A stretch of DNA of 8,051 nt from Candidatus Falkowbacteria bacterium RIFOXYC2_FULL_47_12 (GTDB taxonomy: Bacteria; Patescibacteriota; Patescibacteriia; Patescibacteriales; XYC2-FULL-47-12), in contig MFGL01000002.1 in NCBI GenBank assembly GCA_001778285.1, forward strand, positions 24,513 to 32,563. Direction: 5' to 3'. Shown piece by piece: positions 1 through 5,794 of this stretch (position 1 is the first letter of the stretch; each line of letters opens with the position of its first letter). The notes beneath the pieces were generated by a model. It was not told the DNA's origin, made no database searches, and saw nothing but the letters and a program-made list of their open reading frames with translations. Position numbers and translations under genes: made by a program.

Positions 1-602
1 TGGTGCGCGCTCAAAACAACGGTTGAAACATACTGGGGTTTGCCGTCAACATAGGCCACCGTCACCTGGGCTTTGCCGTCCGGCCGCAGGTACGGCAATG
101 TCCCGTTCTTGCGCACGGCGGCCAGCTGCCGCGTGAGTTTGTGCGCCAGCATGATGGGCAAGGGCATTAGTTCGGGCGTTTCATTGCTCGCGTAGCCGTA
201 CATCATCCCTTGATCGCCCGCGCCTTGCTCGCTGAATTCGCCGCGGCCTTCGTCAACCCCTTGGGCAATGTCCGAGCTCTGTTCGTGCACGGTGGTAATC
301 ACGCCGACATCGTCACAACAAAAGCCATACTCCTGCTTGTCATAGCCGATTTCGCGCAAAACCTGCCGCACCACGCCCTCAATGTTGACGTAGGTGCTGG
401 TCTTTACTTCCCCGCCGACCACCACTAATCCGGTGGTGCAAAAACACTCCACCGCCGAGCGGCTCATGGGATCGTCTTTGAGCATGGCATCGTAGACCGC
501 GTCCGAAATCTGGTCGCAAATTTTATCCGGGTGGCCTTCGGTAACGGACTCGGAAGTTACGAATTTTGTTTTTCCCTCGCCCCTTTTTATTTCATTCATC
601 AT
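1..602 (-). CDS. metK: S-adenosylmethionine synthetase, N-terminal part (cut by window edge)
   Basis: Makes S-adenosylmethionine from methionine and ATP in the cytoplasm. About 200 codons are present, roughly the first half of a family of about 380-420 residues; the rest lies left of base 1. Reading from the ATG at 602-600, the family landmarks appear in order: FVTSESVTEGHPDK at residues 14-27 (the GHPDK ATP-binding loop), GLVVVGGE near residue 60, the signature GAGDQGMMYGYASNETPE, and RKNGTLPYLRPDGKAQVTV. A second in-frame ATG follows directly, so the start could be 599. No Shine-Dalgarno is visible upstream (AAAACAAATAAC). The DUF559 gene ends 17 bp upstream on the same strand. Identity is certain from several conserved blocks; activity cannot be judged because the C-terminal domain is missing from the window. 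Confidence 0.97.
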   Translation of the reverse strand, partial: MMNEIKRGEGKTKFVTSESVTEGHPDKICDQISDAVYDAMLKDDPMSRSAVECFCTTGLVVVGGEVKTSTYVNIEGVVRQVLREIGYDKQEYGFCCDDVGVITTVHEQSSDIAQGVDEGRGEFSEQGAGDQGMMYGYASNETPELMPLPIMLAHKLTRQLAAVRKNGTLPYLRPDGKAQVTVAYVDGKPQYVSTVVLSAH

Positions 603-619
603 GTTATTTGTTTTAAATG

Positions 620-997
620 TTAATAAACACTGCTAATAGTATATATTAATCTTTCTAACCTATCTAAAACAATCGCTATATTGTTACGTACGTCGCTGTT
701 TGTGCATCTAAAAATACGATATCCGCTTAATCTCAAAATTTCTTCTCGTAATGCATCGTAGTCTTTCACTTCTGCACGTTGATGAATGCTGCCATCAATT
801 TCTATAACTAATTTCAGCCGCGAGCAATAAAAATCAACTACCACATGATACTCTCCCAAAACCAGCGGCATCTGGCGACGAAATTTTAAGCTTAAAAAAC
901 GTTTCGCCCGCAATGCTTCCCATACTATTTCTTCCGCATCGGTCATGGTTAGACGTAATTCTCTCGCCCGAGGGACTAATGCAGAATTTTTTGACAT
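620..997 (-). CDS. DUF559 family endonuclease-like protein
   Basis: A 125-residue protein of the DUF559 family, a restriction-endonuclease-like fold related to very-short-patch repair (Vsr) nucleases; its biological role is not established. Visible family features are the helical start 'ARELRLTMTDAEEIVWEALR', the strand 'LKFRRQMPL', then 'VVVDFYCSRLKLVIEIDGSIH', which carries the acidic D and E-x-D residues expected at the metal site, followed by 'YDALREEILRLSGYRIFRCTNSDV' and a C-terminal helix 'IVLDRLERLI'. An in-frame GTG at 1021 would add 8 residues, but the ATG at 997-995 is preferred. It has the purine-rich GGGAGGGAAG just upstream, and the extension would translate the neighbouring palindromic element. 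It lies between metK and a truncated ORF6N gene, all on the same strand. Family assignment is firm; nuclease activity is inferred. Confidence 0.9.
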   Translation of the reverse strand: MSKNSALVPRARELRLTMTDAEEIVWEALRAKRFLSLKFRRQMPLVLGEYHVVVDFYCSRLKLVIEIDGSIHQRAEVKDYDALREEILRLSGYRIFRCTNSDVRNNIAIVLDRLERLIYTISSVY

Positions 998-1003
998 ACA
1001 TTC

Positions 1004-1085
1004 TTCCCTCCCTAACCCCACCCCAACCCTCCCCTAATTAGGGGAGGGTGCCGATCCCGCCTTGGGCGGGGAGGCGGGAGAGGTT
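1004..1085. repeat. G+C-rich palindromic element upstream of the DUF559 gene
   Basis: A block of C-runs then G-runs unlike the surrounding sequence. It contains a perfect 24-bp palindrome at 1026-1049 (arms ACCCTCCCC meeting at TAATTA). A second hairpin at 1056-1070 has the 6-bp stem CCCGCC/GGCGGG and loop TTG. The flanks (CCCTCCCTAACCCC on the left, GGGGAGGCGGGAGAGGTT on the right) are roughly complementary, giving a larger cruciform. Its left edge supplies the ribosome binding site of the DUF559 gene. It resembles REP-like dispersed elements; from memory, similar blocks often accompany DUF559 genes. Whether it is repeated elsewhere in this genome cannot be seen here. Confidence 0.75.
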
Positions 1086-1115
1086 TGAAACTAAAACGGG
1101 AAATCGCAAATCAAA

Positions 1116-1439
1116 TTAACATATCCCTTTTTCACTCTTTAACACGCTTGAAAGCGTGGCGACGCCCTGCTCAGTAAAAACGTAAGGATTCTGATATGAA
1201 TATTTCAAATCTCTCAGGTGGTCGCAAATTGCGACCACCTCGTTTTTCTCTTTCTTCGTCAACCGAAACATAAAATCTTCCGGAAATCTGCCTTTATTTC
1301 TTCTCACTTGTTCATTCAGACGCTTCGTTGGCACCCCGTACATCATAGCTAAATCACGGTCCAGCATCACGCGCTGTCCGCGGATTTCCAAAATTTTGCT
1401 CTGGATGCTGTTTTCAATTATCGGCAGAAAATTAACCAT
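1116..1439 (-). CDS. ORF6N-domain DNA-binding protein, C-terminally truncated
   Basis: A 107-residue protein with the ORF6N domain (Pfam PF10543), a presumed DNA-binding module common in phage, plasmid and other mobile genes. From the ATG at 1439, residues 1-55 read 'ILEIRGQRVMLDRDLAMMYGV' and 'LNEQVRRNKGRFPEDFMFRL', closely matching the second ORF6N gene at 6749-7297. The conserved 'YVFTEQGVATLSSVLKSEK' follows. It then stops where the paralogue continues for about 70 more residues of helix. Just past the stop, the shifted frame reads 'VNLICDF', similar to the expected 'INI' stretch, so a small deletion may have broken the gene. An upstream in-frame GTG (1466) is less likely because the homologous N-terminus starts at 1439. 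It contains a 25-bp palindrome. It may be a pseudogene or a short functional form. Confidence 0.85.
   Translation of the reverse strand: MVNFLPIIENSIQSKILEIRGQRVMLDRDLAMMYGVPTKRLNEQVRRNKGRFPEDFMFRLTKKEKNEVVAICDHLRDLKYSYQNPYVFTEQGVATLSSVLKSEKGIC
1216..1240. repeat. Perfect 25-bp palindrome inside the truncated ORF6N gene
   Basis: An odd-length perfect palindrome centred on base 1228, with core GGTCGCAAATTGCGACC at 1220-1236 and four further matched bases on each side. It lies in the variable linker between the ORF6N core ('FMFRLTKKEKNEV') and the conserved 'YVFTEQG' segment. The same linker in the gene at 6749-7297 carries two related palindromes. Its core begins at the third codon position here and at the second codon position there, so shared protein sequence does not explain the similarity. 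Confidence 0.9.
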
Positions 1440-1465
1440 ACCATTAGTATAAAATAAAAACCTCA

Positions 1466-1495
1466 CTTATGCAACAAGCGAGGGTCGTATGTCAA
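1466..1495 (-). promoter_or_regulatory. Promoter for the truncated ORF6N gene
   Basis: On the minus strand a perfect TTGACA (1495-1490) is followed after 18 bp by CATAAG (1471-1466, four of six matches to the -10 consensus). An alternative is TTGCAT (1474-1469), 16 bp, TATACT (1452-1447), which would start transcription at or next to the ATG and give a leaderless message. An imperfect hairpin, CCTC-A-CTT pairing with AAG-C-GAGG (1461-1483), overlaps the first -10 and could be an operator. Confidence 0.5.
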
Positions 1496-1525
1496 GAAAA
1501 AAATTACCGCGCAAAATTCTTGACA
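1490..1525. repeat. Inverted pair of TTCTTGACA -35 boxes (divergent promoters)
   Basis: TTCTTGACA occurs on the minus strand at 1498-1490 and on the plus strand at 1517-1525, with 18 bp between. Each copy contains the -35 hexamer of one of two diverging promoters, for the ORF6N gene on the left and the cysteine-rich gene on the right. The shared 9 bases extend 3 bases beyond the hexamer, so the arms could also be a regulator site. Confidence 0.6.
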
Positions 1526-1548
1526 ATTTGCAAAAAATTTGCTACGGT
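1520..1548 (+). promoter_or_regulatory. Promoter for the small cysteine-rich gene
   Basis: A perfect -35 TTGACA (1520-1525), a 17-bp A/T-rich spacer and a weak -10 TACGGT (1543-1548) point at the gene starting at 1603. A short inverted repeat, CTACG (1542-1546) and CGTAG (1553-1557), overlaps the -10 and the likely transcription start and could be a regulator site. Confidence 0.6.
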
Positions 1549-1602
1549 AAGACGTAGAGATTGTATTTTTCAAAATTCAAATCAAAAAAAGAGGTGATGA
1601 AA

Positions 1603-1797
1603 ATGGCAACTATTGAAACTGTACCTAAATGCGAAGGGTGGCATGGAAATAATTTTTCATGCCCCGAGGCCAACATAGCCGCCGAGTCCCATAACCGCGA
1701 AGGGTACTGGCAAGACGGGACGTGTTACCTGTCTGTAGACGATAAACCAGTCTGCTCACATTGTTGGAGCGCATGGGATTGCGATACTTGGGACTGA
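1603..1797 (+). CDS. Small cysteine- and tryptophan-rich protein, unknown function
   Basis: A 64-residue acidic protein that I do not recognise. The start at 1603 is set by the strong Shine-Dalgarno GAGGTG at 1591-1596, six bases away; an in-frame ATG at 1597 abuts that site too closely. It has six cysteines, at residues 10, 20, 41, 51, 54 and 60, including a C-x2-C pair in 'VCSHCWSAWDC', and five tryptophans. There is no signal peptide or membrane segment, so it is probably cytoplasmic. The cysteine spacing would suit a metal-binding knuckle, but that is inference. It is the only clear plus-strand protein gene in the window and the only gene ending in TGA; it diverges from the truncated ORF6N gene. 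The frame stays open after the TGA through the terminator, but that part lies antisense to another gene and is not included. Confidence 0.72.
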   Translation: MATIETVPKCEGWHGNNFSCPEANIAAESHNREGYWQDGTCYLSVDDKPVCSHCWSAWDCDTWD

Positions 1798-1831
1798 GGG
1801 GAGATAAACAGTGAAAAATACAATCAAACAA

Positions 1832-1882
1832 TAGGGTGCATGACAATTTCCTGCAATATAGAGGAAAAAATCATGCACCCTA
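1832..1882 (+). other. Nested hairpin downstream of the cysteine-rich gene
   Basis: A perfect 12-bp inverted repeat (TAGGGTGCATGA at 1832-1843, TCATGCACCCTA at 1871-1882) encloses a second 6-bp stem (TTTCCT 1847-1852, AGGAAA 1862-1867) around a 9-base loop. There is no T-run after it, so it is not a terminator itself. It lies between the stop codon and the terminator and could stabilise the 3' end of the transcript or be a small structured RNA. The inner stem covers a GAGG ribosome-binding-like sequence and the outer stem covers an ATG. Confidence 0.7.
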
Positions 1883-1896
1883 ACTACTCCGAATTC

Positions 1897-1927
1897 AAAA
1901 ACCGTAAACGTACTGTCTACGGTTTTT
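1897..1927. terminator. Bidirectional intrinsic terminator
   Basis: A perfect 10-bp stem (AAAAACCGTA 1897-1906, TACGGTTTTT 1918-1927) with an 11-base loop, flanked by A-runs on the left and T-runs on the right. It can end the plus-strand cysteine-rich transcript and the minus-strand gene train. The TAG stop of the 293-residue gene (1919-1917) is inside the stem. Confidence 0.85.
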
Positions 1928-2798
1928 TTGTTTTGTTACTTTTAGCAATTTCTTCCTCAATTGCCCGCCGCTCCAAACTGCCTTGCGGATACTGCTCGGC
2001 CATCTGTTGCAAACCGGTAGATGAATTGTGTGTTGTTGCGTTTGTTTGCGGTGAACCTTCGGTTGCGCGCAAAATCTCTTCAACCTGTTTGTTTGGCTTA
2101 ACCTGCTCCAAAACGCCGTGATTAAAAATATACAACTTGCCGTCTATGATAATCGGCACGGTTTCCTCAAAGCCCTGCGGGGTGAATGAAGACAATTTGC
2201 ACAGCTCATACACCGCTATCAATGTCTGCAGTTTCTGCCGTTCAAAGTCAGTGAGCGATTGATTACTCTTAAGGCCTGCCAGATACTGATTTTTTTTAAG
2301 GCTGTCCGCAGGCCCGGTACCCACGCTCGCGTTGTAATTTTTGAGCCAGTCTGCGATGGTTTTAATTTCGGCATGGCTTGCAATAATCTCCATGTTTTCT
2401 AGCAGCGCTTGCCGTAATTTATTTTTAAACTCGTCCCGCTCTTCGGTAATGATAATCGTTAAAAGCTTTGCTTCCAATTTGGCCAGCACATCATAATCGG
2501 GCAGACGAAACTGCCAAGTGAAATAATTTTTGAATACATCAATAACGTCGCTTTGGTCCAAAAGCGGCAGAGCGGCGAGACGCAATTTGATAATGATTTT
2601 TTTATACCAGTCATACACTTCAGGGAACCGACGCACTTCTATCTTTTTTTTCTCCAGCTTTTCGGCCAATGCGCGACTCAAGTCAAAGGCCTTTTTAACC
2701 TCGTCAAAACGAATAATGCGCGCGGCAACGTCTTCTAATTTTTGCATGAATTGCGAGCTCGTCAAGGTGATGAATTGATTATTGTTACTATTTACCAT
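1917..2798 (-). CDS. Conserved hypothetical soluble helical protein at the end of the secretion-like cluster
   Basis: A 293-residue protein with no signal peptide or long hydrophobic segment, so probably cytoplasmic. I do not recognise a named domain. It is mostly helical: residues 15-60 form a charged amphipathic helix ('KLEDVAARIIRFDEVKKAFDLSR' region), and 100-155 another helical block. Residues 175-232 are a compact segment containing 'SLTDFERQKLQTLIAVYEL' and then 'EETVPIIIDGKLYIFNHGVL', a likely beta hairpin. Residues 245-293 are polar, low-complexity and basic at the end. The start is the ATG at 2798-2796; no Shine-Dalgarno is visible. It begins 59 bp after the membrane protein gene, behind that gene's intrinsic terminator, with a possible -10 (TATAGT) just after the T-run. 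It may therefore have its own promoter or be expressed by readthrough. A cytoplasmic accessory factor of the membrane complex is the natural guess, from position only. Confidence 0.88.
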   Translation of the reverse strand: MVNSNNNQFITLTSSQFMQKLEDVAARIIRFDEVKKAFDLSRALAEKLEKKKIEVRRFPEVYDWYKKIIIKLRLAALPLLDQSDVIDVFKNYFTWQFRLPDYDVLAKLEAKLLTIIITEERDEFKNKLRQALLENMEIIASHAEIKTIADWLKNYNASVGTGPADSLKKNQYLAGLKSNQSLTDFERQKLQTLIAVYELCKLSSFTPQGFEETVPIIIDGKLYIFNHGVLEQVKPNKQVEEILRATEGSPQTNATTHNSSTGLQQMAEQYPQGSLERRAIEEEIAKSNKTKKP

Positions 2799-2830
2799 AA
2801 ATTGTTTTTATGAAGACAACGCACTATACG

Positions 2831-2878
2831 AAAAAAAATCTGACGGGATTAAAATTTTTACATACGTCCCACGTCAGA
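2831..2878 (-). terminator. Intrinsic terminator after the VirB6/TrbL-like gene
   Basis: On the minus strand TCTGACG (2878-2872) pairs with CGTCAGA (2845-2839) and is followed by eight Ts (2838-2831). The interior can add a GGA/TCC pairing. The left arm lies within the last codons of the membrane protein gene, so the stop codon is in the loop. It should separate or attenuate expression of the 293-residue gene that follows. Confidence 0.72.
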
Positions 2879-5773
2879 CGACAGAGAGTTGTATTGCTCG
2901 TTAAAGCCCTCTTCACCCCCTTTGGCCACGTTTGCCTTCTCATGTATAGATTCAGCCAAGGAGTTTACACCTTTTTCATCTTTATTTTTCAATAACCCAC
3001 GCTCCGCCATCCGCTCGGCGGCTAACTGGATAAATTTGGCCGCGCTCTCGGTCATATTTTCCGGCAAACGGCCTATCATTCTAGGCACATCGTAGCTCTG
3101 AATCATGATCTGACCGATTTTAGTAACCTCATAGTGCTTGTTGCCCTGCTCGTCGTACGTGTGCTTACCATACGCTAAACGATTGCTGTCGCGCATATTA
3201 GCCTGCGGGCTTTTTTTGCCAAACTCGGCGGAGGCAATGAGCGTATGTTCTTTTTCCGTCGCCTCACGAAATTTCCCGCCCTCCATCACGTAGGCGGCGG
3301 TTGCTTCCCAGTGGCTGGTGCGCTTGTTCATCTCGGCGATTTGGGCGCCAAGCGTGAACGCTTCGTCCTTGTTAAAGCCTGCGTTCAACTTTCGCAAATC
3401 GTCAACGTACTCTTTGTCATAGAGCAAATCTTTTTCGTTCAATTGTCCCGAGAGAGCGCGCATTAGCTGTTGCATACCTTCATAACCTGAGCCTTCGCGC
3501 GGCACCAGCGCCTCAAAGGCTTCGTTGTCGTTGCCGTCTTCACTTAGTTTGCGCATTGCCGCTTTTATCTGCGTCTTATCCCGCCGCCCGATGGCATCTT
3601 TCAAAATCCGCACGAGTTCATCCGAGTCGTCAATACCTTTCAGCTTGCCCATTTCCTCCTGCACTGCCCGGTTATCGGCCGCAATGGCCTCAAATTGATA
3701 CAGCGGCGCGTACTCTCCGGCTTTTGTCTTTATCGCTTTTATGTCTTTTTTCTTTCCTGATATCTGTTGGTCAAGGCTCGCGGTCTTGCCGTCGTCCACA
3801 TTGCTCAATAATGTGTTAACCTTATCTACTCGTTCCTTTTTTTCTTGTAGTAGCATTTGCTGCTGCTTCCATTCATTTTTAGCTTTTTCTACATCAGCAT
3901 TAAGAACATATTCACCCTTTGTGTTTTGTTCACCTGCGTTTAATCTTCGTTCCAGTTCATTAAAGGCTTTTTTTGCCATTTCCTCTTTTTTTATCAAATC
4001 ATTAATTTCGTTGTGGAGTGTCTTTTCTTCACCTTTTAGGCCTTTCTCTTGCTCGGAATTAATAACATTGGCGCGCTCTGCTTTCAAAGCGTCCAATTTT
4101 GAATCTTCGCCCTTCAATTTCGCCAGCTCGCGCTCCTGCTTTATATTTAGCCCCTTGCCGCCGCCGGTGCCGAAGATGCCGCCCCTTGTACCCTGAAAGA
4201 AACGTTGTTTTAACCCTTTCCAGGTTGTAATTTGTTCCCACGCGTCCCCGGCATTGCCGGTCATGGCCAGCGTTCCCCACATACGGCCGTGGGTATCCAT
4301 AACCTCTTTGGAACGTTGCATGCCTAACCCAATTTGGCTTTTCTTCATGCTTTCCATTTTTGCCGACAGCGTGCCCCAGCTCCGCTTGAGGTTCAAATCA
4401 ACACCAGTGCCCTTCCAGCCAAACCGCTTGAGCGCGCCGCCTTCCCACTGCATGCGATTCAGCCAATCCGCGCCTGCTTTCATTCCGCCCCACGCCAGCC
4501 CGCGTCCCTTCTGTATCGCGCCCAAACCCTTGCCGGCGATGCTTGCGGCCGCGCCGCCCATCTGCTGGGTAACCATTAAGCCGCCGATGAGCATGGCGAT
4601 AACGATGATATAGCGCTGAAAGTTTTCCGCGTTAAACAGAGAATTTAGCGTACCGGTAACTGCCACGTCTTTTTGAGCTTGCCCTTGCAACTGCACGGCA
4701 TTTTGAAAACTGGCGCTTCCCTTACCAATGGGGTTATAGGCGGCCCAACTATCGCGCAGTGTTTTGGCTGACGGCTGTGCCGTGGATAATGCCAGCCATA
4801 AAAAAAACGCCAGCATGGGCCCGACAATCACCTGTTTAATAAAATCACCCCAAATTTGTTCGGTGTATTTCTCGGCCGCCGGAAAAGCGCGGCCAAAAAA
4901 AACCAATGGTGAAAGTATAGTGTAAATCCACAGCATCACGATGCGCATCACGATGATGGCGACAAAAACAACCATGACCACGAGCGTAATAAGCAAAGCG
5001 ATGAAGCCGGCAACAAGCGCGCCAAAAGTCGCCAGTCCGCCAATTGCCTGCACGCTGGCATTGGTATTGGCAAAACTCAAATACTCGTTGACTTGAAATA
5101 TCTTGACAAACTCGCTCGCGCCAAACTCCGCAAAGCCGTTCACAAAAGTCAGCATGATAACCTGGCCGAAGTCAATGATGAGCCCAAAAATCGTCCGGGA
5201 AAAATTTATCAGCACCGCCATGATGATGAGCTTGGGCAGAAGTTTTTTGGCCGAGTATGACTCCATGCGCAATATCGTGGCAAAGGCGATGAAGAGCAAA
5301 ATCAAGACAAAGAACATGTTGCACAAATCCCGAATAATCACCCAGCCGGTAACAACCGCCGGCACATTGATGAAGTCGTTATACTGAATAATTTCAACAA
5401 ACATCCATATAATGAACGTTAAAAGCAATCCAGCCACGTAGGCAAAGCCGTAGATTATCCACGAGAGCACGGTAATAACCGCGGAGCAGACGCCGGTGCC
5501 GCAAATACCTTTCCCTACGACTTCTGGTGTTGTTCGTAGTTGTTCTGATGATGGAGGAGGGACATCCGTTACATCAGAATTTGAACCCGCGGCAGTAGGT
5601 GGTTTAGCTGTTGGTGTTTCATTTCCTGTCGGCAATGGCGCATTGGTCGGTGTTTCACTTGCCCGCGTCTCACTTATTGGTGATATTATAAAAACAAAAC
5701 TAAACAATACTACTATTGTAAAAAAAATTATCTTTCTATTATTACTTATTTTTTTTCTAAAAAAAATTTTCAT
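2858..5773 (-). CDS. VirB6/TrbL-like polytopic membrane protein with long coiled-coil C-terminal domain
   Basis: About 971 residues from the ATG at 5773; an in-frame TTG at 5782 adds three. It probably forms the inner-membrane channel part of a type IV secretion or conjugation-like machine. The order is: a signal sequence (about 10-40, with basic N-terminus and 'ETRA-SE' cleavage region); a Pro/Thr/Ser-rich linker to about 90; then hydrophobic segments near 100-133, 140-172, 182-214, 246-300 (two), 315-335 and 389-415. The block 'RDLCNMFFVLILLFIAFATILR' through 'FSRTIFGLIIDFGQVIM' is typical of Patescibacterial proteins annotated as TrbL/VirB6-like. A Gly-rich stretch follows, then a coiled coil about 545-690 and a charged soluble tail to the end. 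VirB6/TrbL proteins are usually 300-500 residues, so about half of this one is extra. Its start is 21 bp after the upstream membrane gene's stop. The channel role is inferred. Confidence 0.85.
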   Translation of the reverse strand: MKIFFRKKISNNRKIIFFTIVVLFSFVFIISPISETRASETPTNAPLPTGNETPTAKPPTAAGSNSDVTDVPPPSSEQLRTTPEVVGKGICGTGVCSAVITVLSWIIYGFAYVAGLLLTFIIWMFVEIIQYNDFINVPAVVTGWVIIRDLCNMFFVLILLFIAFATILRMESYSAKKLLPKLIIMAVLINFSRTIFGLIIDFGQVIMLTFVNGFAEFGASEFVKIFQVNEYLSFANTNASVQAIGGLATFGALVAGFIALLITLVVMVVFVAIIVMRIVMLWIYTILSPLVFFGRAFPAAEKYTEQIWGDFIKQVIVGPMLAFFLWLALSTAQPSAKTLRDSWAAYNPIGKGSASFQNAVQLQGQAQKDVAVTGTLNSLFNAENFQRYIIVIAMLIGGLMVTQQMGGAAASIAGKGLGAIQKGRGLAWGGMKAGADWLNRMQWEGGALKRFGWKGTGVDLNLKRSWGTLSAKMESMKKSQIGLGMQRSKEVMDTHGRMWGTLAMTGNAGDAWEQITTWKGLKQRFFQGTRGGIFGTGGGKGLNIKQERELAKLKGEDSKLDALKAERANVINSEQEKGLKGEEKTLHNEINDLIKKEEMAKKAFNELERRLNAGEQNTKGEYVLNADVEKAKNEWKQQQMLLQEKKERVDKVNTLLSNVDDGKTASLDQQISGKKKDIKAIKTKAGEYAPLYQFEAIAADNRAVQEEMGKLKGIDDSDELVRILKDAIGRRDKTQIKAAMRKLSEDGNDNEAFEALVPREGSGYEGMQQLMRALSGQLNEKDLLYDKEYVDDLRKLNAGFNKDEAFTLGAQIAEMNKRTSHWEATAAYVMEGGKFREATEKEHTLIASAEFGKKSPQANMRDSNRLAYGKHTYDEQGNKHYEVTKIGQIMIQSYDVPRMIGRLPENMTESAAKFIQLAAERMAERGLLKNKDEKGVNSLAESIHEKANVAKGGEEGFNEQYNSLSSDVGRM
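5749..5766. repeat. T8-CT-A8 homopolymer palindrome in the signal-peptide codons
   Basis: Eight Ts (5749-5756), CT, then eight As (5759-5766), within the first ten codons of the membrane protein gene. A slip of one base in either run would shift the frame before the signal peptide and switch the protein off. Long homopolymers are also common places for sequencing error; the frame is intact here. Confidence 0.6.
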
Positions 5774-5794
5774 GTTTTTCAATCTTTTTGAGAA

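Noticed and set aside
210..428. 72-codon plus-strand frame at the left end
   Set aside because: Antisense shadow of metK, whose conserved motifs fix the coding strand.
512..524. GGTCGCAAATTT in the metK gene resembling half of the ORF6N palindrome
   Set aside because: It is explained by the conserved KICDQ codons of metK and has no second arm.
1026..1085. CRISPR array or tandem repeats
   Set aside because: The repeats are inverted and adjacent, without regular spacers; no direct repeat of CRISPR size was seen anywhere in the window.
1798..2121. Continuation of the cysteine-rich gene's frame past its TGA, including a hydrophobic stretch GFFVLLLLAISSS that looks like a signal sequence
   Set aside because: It runs through the bidirectional terminator and then antisense to the coding sequence of the 293-residue protein; the hydrophobic part comes from the T-run. 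The large genes have no in-frame TGA, so a TGA-as-glycine code is not supported, and no selenocysteine insertion hairpin directly follows the TGA.
3741..4196. 151-codon plus-strand open frame opposite the coiled-coil region
   Set aside because: Serine/phenylalanine-rich mirror of lysine/glutamate-rich coding on the other strand; no conserved motif and no start signal.
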